The notes: generated by a model not told the origin, from the letters alone. Counted from the first letter of the stretch, positions 43,829 through 54,300 are shown. The stretch: 64,000 nt of DNA from Pseudaminobacter salicylatoxidans (GCF_003148475.1 NZ_QGGG01000003.1:124001-188000), one strand, 5' to 3'. A program made the numbers and translations.

Positions 43829-44305
43829 TCACGCCTTCCGATCGTCGTGCAGGATAGCCTCAAGGGCCTGCTTCTCCTGCTCGCTCAGGGCAGAAACCTC
43901 CGCGACCCGCCGCGTGCGGACGGAATAGAGAACAGCAACGGCGCCACAGAGCAGCAATGCCAGCGGAGCCCCCCACAACAAGAGCGTATGCAGGCTGAGC
44001 CGCGGCTTCAGCAGCACGAATTCACCATAGCGGGAAACGATGTAGTCCAGAACTTGCTCGTCGCTGTCGCCCTTCGTCAACCTTTCACGCACAAGCACAC
44101 GCAGGTCGCGTGCGAGATCGGCGTCGGACTGGTCGATGGACTGGTTCTGGCAGACCATGCAGCGCAGTTCGCTGGACAACGCCCGCGCGCGTGACTCCAA
44201 CGCAGGGTTCTTGAGCACTTCATCCGGCTGCACTGCATGCGCAATGCCGCCGAAAGCCAGCATGCCGGCCAGCGTTGCGGCCACTATCCCAGGAAATTTC
44301 CTCAT
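43829..44305 (-). CDS. ccmH: cytochrome c maturation protein CcmH
   Basis: The 158-residue protein has a signal peptide ([24 protein letters not shown]), the redox motif [20 protein letters not shown] (LRCxxCQNQSI) and a single C-terminal membrane helix ([20 protein letters not shown]). It keeps apocytochrome c thiols reduced for heme attachment. It ends the ccmI-E-F-H series (cycHJKL in rhizobia); the ccmF stop and ccmH start overlap (ATGA). The start at 44305 is set by the signal peptide. Confidence 0.96.
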   Translation of the reverse strand: MRKFPGIVAATLAGMLAFGGIAHAVQPDEVLKNPALESRARALSSELRCMVCQNQSIDQSDADLARDLRVLVRERLTKGDSDEQVLDYIVSRYGEFVLLKPRLSLHTLLLWGAPLALLLCGAVAVLYSVRTRRVAEVSALSEQEKQALEAILHDDRKA

Positions 44306-46293
44306 GACGCCGCCGGCTTCGGTTTGTCGGCGATACGGGTCGGCTTGCGCGAAGGCGCGCCGACGCGCAGGCGTCGGTCTGTGAGCGACACCGCCCCGCC
44401 CAGCATCATCACAAGCCCGCCGAGCCAGATCAGCGTCACCAGCGGCTTCCACCACATATGCACGACGACAGCGCCCTCGGGGAGTTCGTCGCCCAGTGAA
44501 ACATAGAGCTGGCTGAACCCCATGGTCCTGATGCCGGCTTCGGTGGTCGGCATGCGGCGGGCCGGATAGAAGCGCTTGGATGAGATCAACGCCGCACCAT
44601 CCTTGCCAGCAGCATCGACCAGCACGAAACGCCCACGATCCTCGGTGAAGTTCGGGCCCTGGAACGGACGAAGCCCTTCAAACCGCACGATGCGTCCGGC
44701 GATCTCTGTGGTTTCTCCGGGCTTCATGGTCAGGATGCGCTCGGCTTCGAACGAAACGACGCCGACGATGCCCAGCACCGTCAGGCCGATGCCCAGATGC
44801 GCCAGCGCCGTGCCGAACACCGAGCGCGGCAGGCCGGCAAGGCGGCTCAGTGCGATGCGCCCCGAAACCTTGCCGAAGCCGGACTTCAGCACGAGGTCGG
44901 TCAACGCCCCCAGAACCAGCCAGAAGGCGATGCCGATGCCGAGCGCGGCGAAGACGGTTGCGCCATCAATGAACAGCACAGTCACCAGCATCGCGATCAA
45001 CGCGCCCCCGAATGCCATCATCAGGCGTTGCGCGGCTGCATATATGTCGCCGCGCTTCCATGCCAGCAGCGGTCCGAACGGCACGAGCAGGAGAAGCGGC
45101 ACGATCAGCGCGCCGAAGGTGAGGTTGAAGAAGGGCGCCCCTACCGAAATCTTGTCCCCGGTCAGCGCTTCCAGCACGAGCGGATAGAGCGTACCGATAA
45201 GCACGGTGGCGGTAGCCGTGGTGAGGAACAGGTTGTTCAGCACCAGCGCGCCTTCACGCGAGATCGGCTGGAACATCCCGCCAGCCGTGAGGCTTCCGGC
45301 GCGCAGCGCAAACAGCGCCAGCGAACCGCCGATAAAAAGCATCAGGATGCACAGGATGAACACGCCGCGGCTTGGATCCGTGGCGAAGGCATGAACCGAC
45401 GTCAGAACGCCCGAACGGACGAGGAAGGTGCCGAGCAGCGAAAGCGAAAAGGTGAGGATCGCCAGGAGCAGCGTCCAGATCTTCAGCGCCGACCGCTTTT
45501 CCATGACGATCGCGGAGTGAAGCAGCGCGGTGCCGGCCAGCCACGGCATGAAAGACGCGTTTTCCACCGGGTCCCAGAACCAGAAGCCGCCCCAACCCAG
45601 CTCGTAATAGGCCCAGTAGGAGCCCATGGCGATGCCGCCGGTCAGGAACACCCAGGCAGCAAGCGTCCACGGGCGCACCCAGCGCGCCCAGGTGGCGTCG
45701 ATCTTGCCTTCGATGAGTGCGGCGACCGCGAAGGAGAAGCAGACCGAGAAGCCGACATAGCCCAGATAGAGAAGCGGCGGATGCACCGCCAGCCCGATAT
45801 CCTGAAGGATCGGGTTGAGATCGCGCCCTTCGATCGGCGCCGGAACAAGCCGGGCGAACGGATTGGACGTGGTGAGAATGAAAAGGAAGAAGGCCGCGCC
45901 GATCCAGCCCTGCACCGCCAGCACATTGGCGCGCAAGGTTGCGGGAAGGTTGGCCCCGAAGGCTGCCACCAGCGCGCCGAAGAAAGTGAGGATCAGCACC
46001 CACAGCAGCATAGAGCCTTCGTGATTGCCCCATGTTCCGGTGAACTTGTAGAGCATCGGCTTCAATGAATGGGAGTTTTCCCACACATTGGCGACCGAGA
46101 AGTCCGACTGCATATAGGCCGTGGTGAGCGCCATGAACGACAGCGCCGTCAGGGCGAAGCCCGTTACCGTCACGGGGCCGCCCACGGCCATCAGCCGCTC
46201 GTTTCCGGTTCGCGCGCCGAACAGCGGCACGACCGATTGCACCAACGAGAGCGCGAAGGCGAGGACGAGTGCGAAGTGACCGATTTCAACCAT
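44302..46293 (-). CDS. ccmF: cytochrome c-type biogenesis protein CcmF (heme lyase)
   Basis: The 663-residue integral membrane protein has about 15 helices. The WWD-type heme-handling motif reads [20 protein letters not shown], and conserved His residues flank it (WGNHEGSML and [12 protein letters not shown]). It joins heme from CcmE to the CxxCH of apocytochromes c in the periplasm, with CcmH. It starts 3 bases after ccmE and overlaps ccmH, so the genes are one translational unit. The rhizobial name is cycK. Confidence 0.96.
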   Translation of the reverse strand: MVEIGHFALVLAFALSLVQSVVPLFGARTGNERLMAVGGPVTVTGFALTALSFMALTTAYMQSDFSVANVWENSHSLKPMLYKFTGTWGNHEGSMLLWVLILTFFGALVAAFGANLPATLRANVLAVQGWIGAAFFLFILTTSNPFARLVPAPIEGRDLNPILQDIGLAVHPPLLYLGYVGFSVCFSFAVAALIEGKIDATWARWVRPWTLAAWVFLTGGIAMGSYWAYYELGWGGFWFWDPVENASFMPWLAGTALLHSAIVMEKRSALKIWTLLLAILTFSLSLLGTFLVRSGVLTSVHAFATDPSRGVFILCILMLFIGGSLALFALRAGSLTAGGMFQPISREGALVLNNLFLTTATATVLIGTLYPLVLEALTGDKISVGAPFFNLTFGALIVPLLLLVPFGPLLAWKRGDIYAAAQRLMMAFGGALIAMLVTVLFIDGATVFAALGIGIAFWLVLGALTDLVLKSGFGKVSGRIALSRLAGLPRSVFGTALAHLGIGLTVLGIVGVVSFEAERILTMKPGETTEIAGRIVRFEGLRPFQGPNFTEDRGRFVLVDAAGKDGAALISSKRFYPARRMPTTEAGIRTMGFSQLYVSLGDELPEGAVVVHMWWKPLVTLIWLGGLVMMLGGAVSLTDRRLRVGAPSRKPTRIADKPKPAAS

Positions 46294-46296
46294 GTG

Positions 46297-46746
46297 TCAG
46301 TTCGCCTTTCCGGAGCCGTCTTCCCACACGCCTTTGGCCTTCAGGCTGTCGGCCACTTCCTTGGGCATGTAGTTTTCGTCATGCTTGGCAAGCACACTGT
46401 CAGCGACGAACACGCCATCAGATCCAAAGCTGCCTTCGGTGATGACGCCCTGCCCTTCCCGGAACAGATCGGGCAGGATACCGGTATAAGTCACCTTCAC
46501 CGTGTTTTCCTGATCCGTGACGGCAAAGCTCACCTGCGTGCCCTGTCCGCGGACGATGGAGCCGTTCTCGACCAGCCCGCCCAGGCGGATGCGCTGCCCC
46601 GGCTGCAGCGTTGCAGCCTGCAAATCGGCCGGCATGAAGAAATACGAGGCCTTCTGGCCGAGCGCGTAAAAGGTCAGCGCCGTGGCACCGATCAGGAAAG
46701 CGGCGCCCACGGCAATCACGGATAACCGTTTCTGCTTGCGGGTCAT
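46297..46746 (-). CDS. ccmE: cytochrome c maturation heme chaperone CcmE
   Basis: The 149-residue protein has an N-terminal membrane anchor ([20 protein letters not shown]) and an OB-fold domain ([38 protein letters not shown]). The heme-binding His sits in [15 protein letters not shown]; heme is held there covalently before transfer to CcmF. It lies 6 bases after ccmI. The rhizobial name is cycJ. Confidence 0.96.
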   Translation of the reverse strand: MTRKQKRLSVIAVGAAFLIGATALTFYALGQKASYFFMPADLQAATLQPGQRIRLGGLVENGSIVRGQGTQVSFAVTDQENTVKVTYTGILPDLFREGQGVITEGSFGSDGVFVADSVLAKHDENYMPKEVADSLKAKGVWEDGSGKAN

Positions 46747-46752
46747 TCAAAA

Positions 46753-47895
46753 TTACTCCGTCGCCGGCAAGCCGAGCGAAGTTGCGAATTCGGCGAATTT
46801 CCGGCCGTCATCGGAGGTCTTTCCCAAGGCGGCAAGCCCACGCTCCAACGTGGAGCGGGCATCGTCGTTCCTGCCGAGTACGAGATAGGACCGCAAGAGC
46901 CGCTTCCAACCCTCCGCATCATGCGGGTTTTGGCGCAGCTTTTCGTCGAGGCCTGTCACCATGGTTTCGATCATGGCCTTGCGGTCTTCCGGCGCCATCG
47001 AGGCGGCCGCATCCATGTCCTGTTGCGTCGGGCCGGATGCCGGAGTTTCACCGGTGACTGCGGCCATGCGTTTGCGCGTCTCGGCCAGAGCCTCCTGGGT
47101 CGGCTGACGCCAGGGGGAATCAGCAGGTAACACAGCCAGCATTTCCTGCCACGCCGCCGCCGCGTCCGCCATCTTGCCGTCTTGCACCAGCCCGGTCGCG
47201 AGATAGAATCGCGCTTTCGGCTGATCCTTCTCCAGCCTCAGCGCCCGCTCGAACGCCTGCTGCGCCTCTGCCGAAACGACGCCGGCGCCGGCATTGGTGA
47301 CTGCTTCGCCCAAACCTGCCTCGCGATCGGCCGTGGAACCGAGCAGGCGGATGGCATTGCGATAGGCTGTCACCGACTGATCGTAGCGGCCCATGCGCAG
47401 GTAAACCGGCGCCAGCACGTCCCAGCCACGCCCGTCTTCCGGATTGGAGGCAAGATGCGCCTCGGCCCGCCCTATAAGTTCGTCAACCGTGCTGTCGGCC
47501 GGATTTTGCGCAAGTCTTTCCTGCAGGGGCTGGGACGGAATGTCCGGGGAGCCAAGCATGCCGTAGAGTCCCCAACTCACCAGCGGAACGGCGAGCACCG
47601 CAACTGCGCCCATCAGGCGGCCGAGCTTCGGCAGGCGCATTCCTCGCGGCCGATCCGCCTCGGCCTTTCCGATTCGGATGATCCGACGCGCAATCTCCGC
47701 CCGCGCCTGTTCGGCATCGGCAGGCTGGATCAAACCACGCTCGGCATCGCGTTCCAGTTCGGCAAGCTGGTCGCGATAAACTTCGAGATCATGATCGCTT
47801 TCGGACGAATCACCTTGCGAACGACCCGCCAGCGGGAGCAACACCGCCAGGCTGGCCCCAAGCGTCAGCAAGGCGGCAACAAACCAGAACACCAT
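46753..47895 (-). CDS. ccmI: cytochrome c biogenesis protein CcmI
   Basis: The 380-residue protein has two membrane helices (MVFWFVAALLTLGASLAVLL and a second near residue 98) separated by a cytoplasmic DQLAELERD coiled-coil region, then a large periplasmic TPR domain (VDELIGRAEAHLASNPEDGR, GRYDQSVTAYRNAIRLLG). It chaperones apocytochrome c to CcmFH. It is the first gene of the ccm operon and has a perfect palindrome just upstream. The rhizobial name is cycH. Confidence 0.94.
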   Translation of the reverse strand: MVFWFVAALLTLGASLAVLLPLAGRSQGDSSESDHDLEVYRDQLAELERDAERGLIQPADAEQARAEIARRIIRIGKAEADRPRGMRLPKLGRLMGAVAVLAVPLVSWGLYGMLGSPDIPSQPLQERLAQNPADSTVDELIGRAEAHLASNPEDGRGWDVLAPVYLRMGRYDQSVTAYRNAIRLLGSTADREAGLGEAVTNAGAGVVSAEAQQAFERALRLEKDQPKARFYLATGLVQDGKMADAAAAWQEMLAVLPADSPWRQPTQEALAETRKRMAAVTGETPASGPTQQDMDAAASMAPEDRKAMIETMVTGLDEKLRQNPHDAEGWKRLLRSYLVLGRNDDARSTLERGLAALGKTSDDGRKFAEFATSLGLPATE

Positions 47896-47915
47896 GGGTC
47901 CTTAATAGTCCTCAC

Positions 47916-47929
47916 TGGCATGCATGCCA
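47916..47929. promoter_or_regulatory. perfect palindrome TGGCATGCATGCCA upstream of ccmI
   Basis: The 14-bp palindrome lies 21 bases before the ccmI start. It could be an operator or only a leader hairpin; no matching copy was seen before other genes in the window. Confidence 0.3.
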
Positions 47930-48008
47930 ACATGCAAGACCTGCGGCGGATTGACGACTTGCCAGCCTATCCGCCTGCTTTCATTCGGTAGAAATCACAA
48001 ATCAGAAA

Positions 48009-48482
48009 TCAGGTCAGAGGCGTCCAGCTTCCGTCCGGATTGCGGCAGGCAGTGCCGCGCGCCGCGCGCGATTGCCCGTTGATGTAAACGGTCTGCGTAT
48101 ACTGTCGGCAATCCTGCGATCCGACTCTATAGGGCTGCGCGGCCACGACCTGCCCGGACCTGCCCTGCTGGTTGCCCTGCCAAAGCACGGGCTGTCCGCT
48201 CTGCGTATACTCCAGCGCGCGATACTCTGCCTCCAGCGCCTTGCGGCGCTCACCGTCATCGAGCCCGGCACCGATCGTCCCCCCAACGAGGCCACCGCCC
48301 ATGGCGCTTATGATCGTGGAGGCGACTTTGCCGTTTCCGGAGCCAGCCGCGCTTCCCGCCGCCGTTCCCAGCGAAACGCCCGTAGCCGTGCCGCTTTGGC
48401 CGCCCTTGAAGCCGGTTGTGGTGCATCCTGCGACAGCAAGCAAACCGACAACCAGCGCCGCGCCAATCTTCATGCTTGCCAT
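48009..48482 (-). CDS. outer-membrane lipoprotein with glycine-zipper (17-kDa antigen-like)
   Basis: The 157-residue protein has a lipoprotein signal with lipobox LLAVAGC, so the Cys near residue 20 is lipidated. A Gly/Ala-rich glycine-zipper segment follows (SLGTAAGSAAGSGNG, GGGLVGGTIGAGLDD). The C-terminal part (SQDCRQYTQTVYINGQSRAA, GTACRNPDGSWTPL) matches the surface-antigen/RT0821-like family. The ATG at 48482 has AAGGA upstream; an internal ATG three codons on is possible. It lies between feuQ and ccmI but has a separate promoter region. Confidence 0.88.
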   Translation of the reverse strand: MASMKIGAALVVGLLAVAGCTTTGFKGGQSGTATGVSLGTAAGSAAGSGNGKVASTIISAMGGGLVGGTIGAGLDDGERRKALEAEYRALEYTQSGQPVLWQGNQQGRSGQVVAAQPYRVGSQDCRQYTQTVYINGQSRAARGTACRNPDGSWTPLT

Positions 48483-48584
48483 CGATTCGAGATTTCCTTC
48501 TTTGATCAAAGGCTTGAGAGTTCCGGTAAATTCGATATTTGGCCGAAATTAGGCCACGAAACCCGACTTCATCCAAAGTAATTT

Positions 48585-49991
48585 CTATTGGACGCTGCGA
48601 AGTTGAACAACTGCTTTAAGTCCCCCAAGGGCAGATCGTTCCAACATAAGGTTTCCGCCATATTCGTTGACGAGATCGGCAACGATCGCCAGACCAAGTC
48701 CCGTTCCGGGTTTGGTTTCGTCCAGACGCCGCCCACGCTTCAGCGCCTCGCGGGCCTTCGCCTCCGGAATGCCGGGACCGTCATCCTCTATCGCCAGGGA
48801 AAACAGCCCCGTGCTGGCCTGATGCGGAACAAGCGCGGCCGAAATACGCACCTTGCCCTTCGCCCACTTCATCGCATTTTCGAGCAGGTTGCCGACAAGC
48901 TCTTCCAGATCCCCGCGCTCGCCGCCGAACACGATGTCTTCGCTCGGCAACAGCAATGAAAGCTCGGTATCGGGGTTGAGCTTGGTCATCACCCTGACCA
49001 TGCGCTGCAGGACCGGGCCCACCGGCGTTCGGTAGACCACGCTGTCGCGCTGGGCTGCCACACGGGCACGCTGGAGATAGTGTTCCACCTGGCCTTGCAT
49101 GGCGGATGCCTGATCGATGATCAGTTTCCCGCGGCTTCCGCCAAGCGTCCTTCCCTCGTTCAGCAGCACCGCCAGCGGCGTCTTGAGAGAATGGGCGAGA
49201 TTGCCGACCTGCGTGCGGGATCGTTCGACAATGCGCTTGTTGTTCTCGATCAGCGCGTTGGTCTCGTTTGCAAGCGGCTCGATTTCAGCGGGAAAGCGCC
49301 CGTCCAGCCGCTGCGCCGTACCCTCCCGCACAAGCGCGAGCGCGGCGCGCACCCGGTTCAGCGGGCGCAGCCCGAGCAGGATCGCGATGGCGTTGATGGC
49401 GATCATGCCGAACCCGAACAGCGACAGATAGAAGAAAAGCCGGCGATCGAAGATGCCGATCTCGTTTTCCAGCTCGCTGCGGTTGCCCATCACGCGGAAG
49501 CGGGCAATGCGGTTCTTGGCGTCGAGGACGAACTCGCTCTCCATGACCTCGATTTCCTCGCCGGCAATACCCTGTGTGCGGTAGTTGCGCTGGAACGAGG
49601 AGTTGAAAGGCACCTCGGAGGCCGAAGGCGACGGAATCGGCTCGGTCATGGAAGGAGAACGCAGCCCCCCGCTCAACCCTTGCGAAACCGATTCGACCGA
49701 CCAGTACCAACCGGAGTTGGGCTCCGAGAACCGCAGATCGCCCAGATCGGGGCCGCCGGTGAGGACGCCGGGTTCCGATACCCCGACGGAGCCGATGAGA
49801 TTGAAAAGATGCGCTGAAAGCAGGCTTTCGAAGCCGCGCTCGCTCGTCTGGCGATAGAGGGTGGTGATGACCGTGTAGATAACGATGAGCGCCACCACGG
49901 CCCAGATGGTCGAGAATGCGATAACGCGGAAGGTGAGCGAGCGTGGCCCGAACGTCATCCACATTTTCCGCGGGGCGTACCGGCCTGCCAT
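48585..49991 (-). CDS. feuQ: FeuQ-like sensor histidine kinase
   Basis: The 468-residue kinase has two membrane helices (about 20-45 and 185-208) around a periplasmic sensor domain. A HAMP-type linker leads to the H-box NLAHSLKTPLAVLLNEGRTL (PhoQ-like), then N-box NLLENAMKWAKG, G1 IEDDGPGIP and G2 GTGLGLAIVADLV. It pairs with feuP, one base upstream. In Sinorhizobium FeuPQ controls cyclic glucan export and osmotic response; the symbol rests on synteny with ccmI and on motif similarity, not on a search. Confidence 0.85.
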   Translation of the reverse strand: MAGRYAPRKMWMTFGPRSLTFRVIAFSTIWAVVALIVIYTVITTLYRQTSERGFESLLSAHLFNLIGSVGVSEPGVLTGGPDLGDLRFSEPNSGWYWSVESVSQGLSGGLRSPSMTEPIPSPSASEVPFNSSFQRNYRTQGIAGEEIEVMESEFVLDAKNRIARFRVMGNRSELENEIGIFDRRLFFYLSLFGFGMIAINAIAILLGLRPLNRVRAALALVREGTAQRLDGRFPAEIEPLANETNALIENNKRIVERSRTQVGNLAHSLKTPLAVLLNEGRTLGGSRGKLIIDQASAMQGQVEHYLQRARVAAQRDSVVYRTPVGPVLQRMVRVMTKLNPDTELSLLLPSEDIVFGGERGDLEELVGNLLENAMKWAKGKVRISAALVPHQASTGLFSLAIEDDGPGIPEAKAREALKRGRRLDETKPGTGLGLAIVADLVNEYGGNLMLERSALGGLKAVVQLRSVQ

Positions 49992-49992
49992 C

Positions 49993-50658
49993 TCATGCCG
50001 AAGGCTCGCGCATGCGATAGCCCATGCCGCGAACCGTCTCGATCAGGTCGGCACCCATCTTCTTGCGAAGACGCCCGACGAAAACCTCGATCGTGTTGGA
50101 ATCACGATCGAAATCCTGATCGTAGAGATGCTCGACCAGTTCCGTGCGCGAGACCACCTGGCCCATATGATGCATCAGATAGGCAAGCAGGCGGAATTCA
50201 TGGGAGGTGAGCTTGAGCGGAACGCCGTCGACATCGGCCTTGGATGCCTTGGTGTCCAGGCGCAAGGGGCCGCACGACAGTTCGGACGAAGCATGGCCGG
50301 CCGCACGACGAATGAGCGCGCGCACGCGCGCCAGCACTTCCTCGATATGATAGGGTTTGGTCACATAGTCGTCCGCGCCGGCATCAATGCCCGCGACCTT
50401 GTCGCTCCAGCGGTCGCGCGCCGTGAGAATCAGGACAGGCATCTTGCGCCCGTCGCGTCGCCAGCGTTCGACCACGCTGATCCCGTCCATCTGCGGCAGG
50501 CCGATGTCGAGCACCACTGCATCATAGGGTTCGGTATCGCCAAGGAAGTGCCCTTCCTCGCCATCATAGGCGCGGTCGACCACATAGCCGGCATCGCTCA
50601 ACGCGTCCGCAAGCTGGCGGTTCAGTTCCTTGTCATCTTCGACGACCAATATACGCAT
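49993..50658 (-). CDS. feuP: FeuP-like response regulator
   Basis: The 221-residue OmpR-family regulator has a receiver with phospho-Asp in VVLDIGLPQMDGISV and Lys in DYVTKPYHIEEVLARV, and a winged-helix domain (LTSHEFRLLAYLMHHMGQVV, SNTIEVFVGRLRKKMG, ETVRGMGYRM). It resembles PhoP. It probably binds direct repeats such as the one upstream of the small gene 50734-51033. AGGCGGA precedes the start. Confidence 0.9.
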   Translation of the reverse strand: MRILVVEDDKELNRQLADALSDAGYVVDRAYDGEEGHFLGDTEPYDAVVLDIGLPQMDGISVVERWRRDGRKMPVLILTARDRWSDKVAGIDAGADDYVTKPYHIEEVLARVRALIRRAAGHASSELSCGPLRLDTKASKADVDGVPLKLTSHEFRLLAYLMHHMGQVVSRTELVEHLYDQDFDRDSNTIEVFVGRLRKKMGADLIETVRGMGYRMREPSA

Positions 50659-50733
50659 GCTATCCGCCTGTAGTCCCTGTTTCGGGCAGGTATAGGTCGT
50701 TTCCGCACCGATGGAAAACTTCGCGCGCCACCC

Positions 50734-51033
50734 TCAATTCTGCGGCACCACAAATTCGGCCCGGCGCGGACGTTGGCCGTCCTTGCCCGGCACCAGCACC
50801 ACGATCACGCATACGGGCTGGCCGCCTTGCGTGGAAGCGCTTGCTCTGGCGAGCGTGCCCCCGTTCTGCGAGGCAACCCGTTGCCCAATCGCATAGCAAT
50901 CGGCAGCGGCAACGACCATTGTCCCCTGCTCCTGCGAGCGGGCTGAAGATACAGCCTGCACCGCAGGCGCAAGCACGCCCAGTGCACACAGGGCCATGAT
51001 GGCAGATCGGAACGTATAACGGGGCATCTTCAT
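50734..51033 (-). CDS. small periplasmic PepSY-like protein, candidate FeuN
   Basis: The 99-residue protein has a signal peptide (FRSAIMALCALGVLAPAVQA) and a single PepSY-like module: YAIGQRVASQNGGTLARASA followed by VCVIVVLVPGKDGQRPRRAE, with the GG-turn-strand and the DG turn seen in the family. It lies 75 bases upstream of feuP on the same strand. In Sinorhizobium meliloti a small periplasmic protein, FeuN, encoded at feuP, restrains FeuQ; this gene is the obvious candidate, but sequence orthology was not tested, so no symbol is given. The start may be 51033 or 51027; neither has a strong ribosome-binding site. Confidence 0.75.
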   Translation of the reverse strand: MKMPRYTFRSAIMALCALGVLAPAVQAVSSARSQEQGTMVVAAADCYAIGQRVASQNGGTLARASASTQGGQPVCVIVVLVPGKDGQRPRRAEFVVPQN

Positions 51034-51041
51034 GGTTGTTG

Positions 51042-51076
51042 CTTGTAGCCGGTGACTGCTGAACACGAAATGAACA
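51042..51076 (-). promoter_or_regulatory. PhoP-type box and promoter of the feuN-like/feuP/feuQ genes
   Basis: On the minus strand TGTTCA-TTTCG-TGTTCA (51076-51060) is an exact hexamer-N5-hexamer repeat, followed after 11 bases by CTACAA/TACAAG (51048-51042), a possible -10. This is the architecture of PhoP-activated promoters, where the box replaces -35. The start would fall about 51036, giving an almost leaderless mRNA. It suggests that FeuP activates its own operon. Confidence 0.6.
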
Positions 51077-51132
51077 CAGATCAGCAGCAAATGCGCCGAG
51101 CGGCAACCCTTGGCCGGAAAATGCCCGGTTTT

Positions 51133-51339
51133 TCAGCCGATCCTGTTTTTCGCGGCCAACCGCCCGATGATCGCAACTATACCGCCCAGCGCGGCGACGG
51201 CCTGCAGGATCGAATCCGTCAGAAGCGCCTGATCCGTATCGCTGATGGTCAGACCCGCCAGCCCGGCACCTGCCGCGGCCACCGTGATCAGCGCGGCCCA
51301 TATGGTGCGCGACAGATACCAGGGTTTGTTTTCCGTCAT
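51133..51339 (-). CDS. small holin-like membrane protein at the end of the GTA cluster
   Basis: The 68-residue protein reads MTENKPWYLSRTIWAALITV and has one or two hydrophobic stretches (TIWAALITVAAAGAGLAGL; ILQAVAALGGIVAIIGRLAA) and a charged end KNRIG. The N-terminal ENKPWYLSRTIWA pattern is that of small membrane proteins near phage lysis genes in rhizobial phages (from memory). AAGGAGAG before ATG 51339 gives a strong start. It follows the tail-tip gene by 27 bases on the same strand, so it is transcribed with it. A role in releasing particles is inferred. Confidence 0.6.
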   Translation of the reverse strand: MTENKPWYLSRTIWAALITVAAAGAGLAGLTISDTDQALLTDSILQAVAALGGIVAIIGRLAAKNRIG

Positions 51340-51366
51340 GCGTGCTCTCCTTGTTCGCACATGAAA

Positions 51367-54300
51367 TCACTGCAACGGGAAATGTCGGCTCACCGGCAAT
51401 CCCCAACCCACAGCAGTGCTGAACTGCCTGACCGTAACGTCGAACGCGGTCGCCGAAGCCAGGTCGCCCACGATCGACACGGCCGGATAAATCCATCGCG
51501 GCTCCGATACGACGACCGAACGAAGCGGCGTGCCGTCCGGCAATGCGATGTCGATACGATACTCCTCGCGCTCTTCGCCCAGCGGCACGTCCTCGGGCGC
51601 CCAGTCGTCGGCGTTCAGCCTGCCGCGCCTGATCCAATTCAGCGAAACGTCCCCGTTCGCCGCTCGCTTCGCATTGAGATGGACCGGCGCCAGTGGCAGC
51701 AAGGCGCGCAGGCCACCCGCCGCCGAAATCGCCGCGAAGCGTTCGTCGGAAAAGTCAGCGCCTATCGGACCGACCCGCCAGTTGAGCGTCCGGCCGATTT
51801 CGGAAGGCAGCAGACCAGCCGGCTGAACCGCGTCATCCAGCACCACGAAATCCGCGCCTGTCATGGCTCCGGTTTCCATCGCATCGGCCGTTCCCAGTTG
51901 CCCGCGCAGCAGATCGGTCAAACGCCACGTATCCGGCGCAATCTCTTCGGCAGTCTGGAACTGAAGGACTTCCCACACGCCGTTGTGAGCGCGCACGGCA
52001 GCGGCATTCGCGCCGTTCAGCAGTTGCAGGCGACTGACGCTGCTGGCCTCGGCATCGAACAACTCGACGATGAGCGATGCCTTCCTGTCGATGCGTCCTT
52101 CGAAACCCGCGCCCAGAGGCTCCAGAAGCCGCCCCATCCGGGCGGGCCGCGAAATCGCACCGCGCTGCGCGAAGCCGGTCTGCTCCGGCGAGACGAACAG
52201 CAACTGGCTTCGCCAGGGCTTTTGCCAGACCGCAACCCGAAACTGGTCTTGCGCCTCACCTCCATTGGGGCCGACTGGCAGGTCAAGAAGCTGGAGATAC
52301 GGCTGGCCAACCTCCACGGCCGGCGGCACCGGCGGCACGATCTCCTGCGGATGCCAGGTCGCCGGTGCCGAGCGCGCGACCTGCCGCGCCGAAACCTTGC
52401 GGACCAACCCGTCCTCGATTTCCGTGACGATGAAATTGGCGCCGTCCTGGCGTGGCAGCCTCACGACCGTTCCCGGCGTGATCTCCGGGCTCGGATTCGG
52501 CACCGCAAAGCTGACGGTTTCACGCGCCGACCAGATGCGGCGCATCCAGTCATCCAGCAATGCCTGTGCCTCGCTCGCCTCCAGCACGCCGGGGAATGAA
52601 ATAACATGCTGCCGGCTGCCGCCCGCGCCCAGCCGAAGCGAGCGCACGGACGCCGTCTGATATTCGATGAGCGGATCGCGGAACGCGAGGATGCCCTCGA
52701 CCGGCAATTGGTGATCCGGCGCACGTACCGTCTCCATGGTCGGGCCGCGATCCTCCACCACCAGTTCATCCAGCTCGATCACCGAGGCCGCCTGCGCGGA
52801 GTTGCTGCGGAAAACCAGCCCGCCGGCTTCCTCCTGCACGGCAAGGTCGAACAGTTCGACGACCGGCTCCAGAGCCTCACGCGCCGAACAAAGATCGGAA
52901 ATCACGTATCCCTGCACGGTGCCATCGGCATTCACTGCGTTGGCGGGCGGCAGCCCGTGGTCTTTCAGTATCTGGTCCACCAGCGCCTCGACGGATGGAT
53001 TGTCGATGCGCCCGTTGAGCCAGTGCCCCCGGCTCCAGTTGTCACCGTCCGACCATACATTCTTGTGCAGCGGGAATGCCGGGAACGGACGGGCATCCCA
53101 TGCCCAAAGATAGATGCGTGAGCTATCCACCATCCGTCCGCCATATGCCGCAGCTACCGGATTGTTCGTCTCGTTGAAGCCGATACCGCCAGGCTTCCAG
53201 TAACCGGCATGCGCCTCAAGAAACCTTTGTTGGGCAAGGTCGGAGCGCCCGCCATTCGAAAAATAGGGAACCGCGTTTTCGGCGGACTTGGGATCGGGAA
53301 AGACATTGGGCTGGTTGGTGCCCTTGTCCACGGCGGGGCAGCCGAGTTCGGTAAACCAGATCGGCTTGGAGCCGGGCACCCACGCCGTGGATGTCTTCGC
53401 CTCCAGCCCGCCGATGCGGTCATAGTGCCGGTTGCTCCACCAGCTCACCAGGTCCTTGTAGCGATAGACCCATGGCTTGCCGTGGGCTCCGTCCGTTATC
53501 GGCGTGCGCTCGCGCCGCAAGCGGGCCTGATCGGATGGATAGTACCAGTCGAAACCCTCACCGCCGCCGATTGCCTTGCGCAAACCGGCCGGATCGTAAG
53601 GACCGCGAAACCCATCCGGGTTGGGCGCGACATAGTCCGCGTCGCGCCAGTCCGAAAGTGGCATATAATTGTCGATGCCAATGGCGGTGATTGCCGGGTG
53701 CGCCCACAGCGCATCCAGATGGAAATGAACATTGCCGCTGCCATCGGCGGGCTGATGCCCGAAATATTCGCTCCAGTCGGCCGCGTAGGTGATAGCCGCC
53801 GCGCTTCCGAGAACCGCCCGGACATCGCCGGCAAGCGCGCAAAGCGCCTCCACGAAGGGAAAGGCGTCGTTGTGGTCGCGCAAGGTGGTCAGCCCGCGCA
53901 ACTCGGTCCCGACCAGAAAGGCATCGACGCCGCCGGCAGCCACGGCGAGATGCGCGAAATGCAGCAGGAAACGCCTGTAACCCCAGTCATCCGCCGTTCC
54001 ATGGAAACGAATGGTGTTCGACGTTGCCGAAAACTGCCCGCTCGTAGCCGTTCCCAGAAAACCCGCCACCTGCGCGCGTGCCGCCGCCGTTCGGTCGGCC
54101 GTGCCGGGGCGCGACGGCGCGGGATTGCAGGTGATGCGCCCCCGCCAGGGGTAACGCGCCTGCCTTGCGTTGCCATAAGGGTCGGGCAAGGTGTTGTCGG
54201 CCGGCACGTCCATCATGATGAAGGGATAGAGCGTGGCTTTCAGGCCGCGCGCCCGGATCTCGCGGATCGCAGCGATGATGCTGGCATCGGATGGCGTTCC

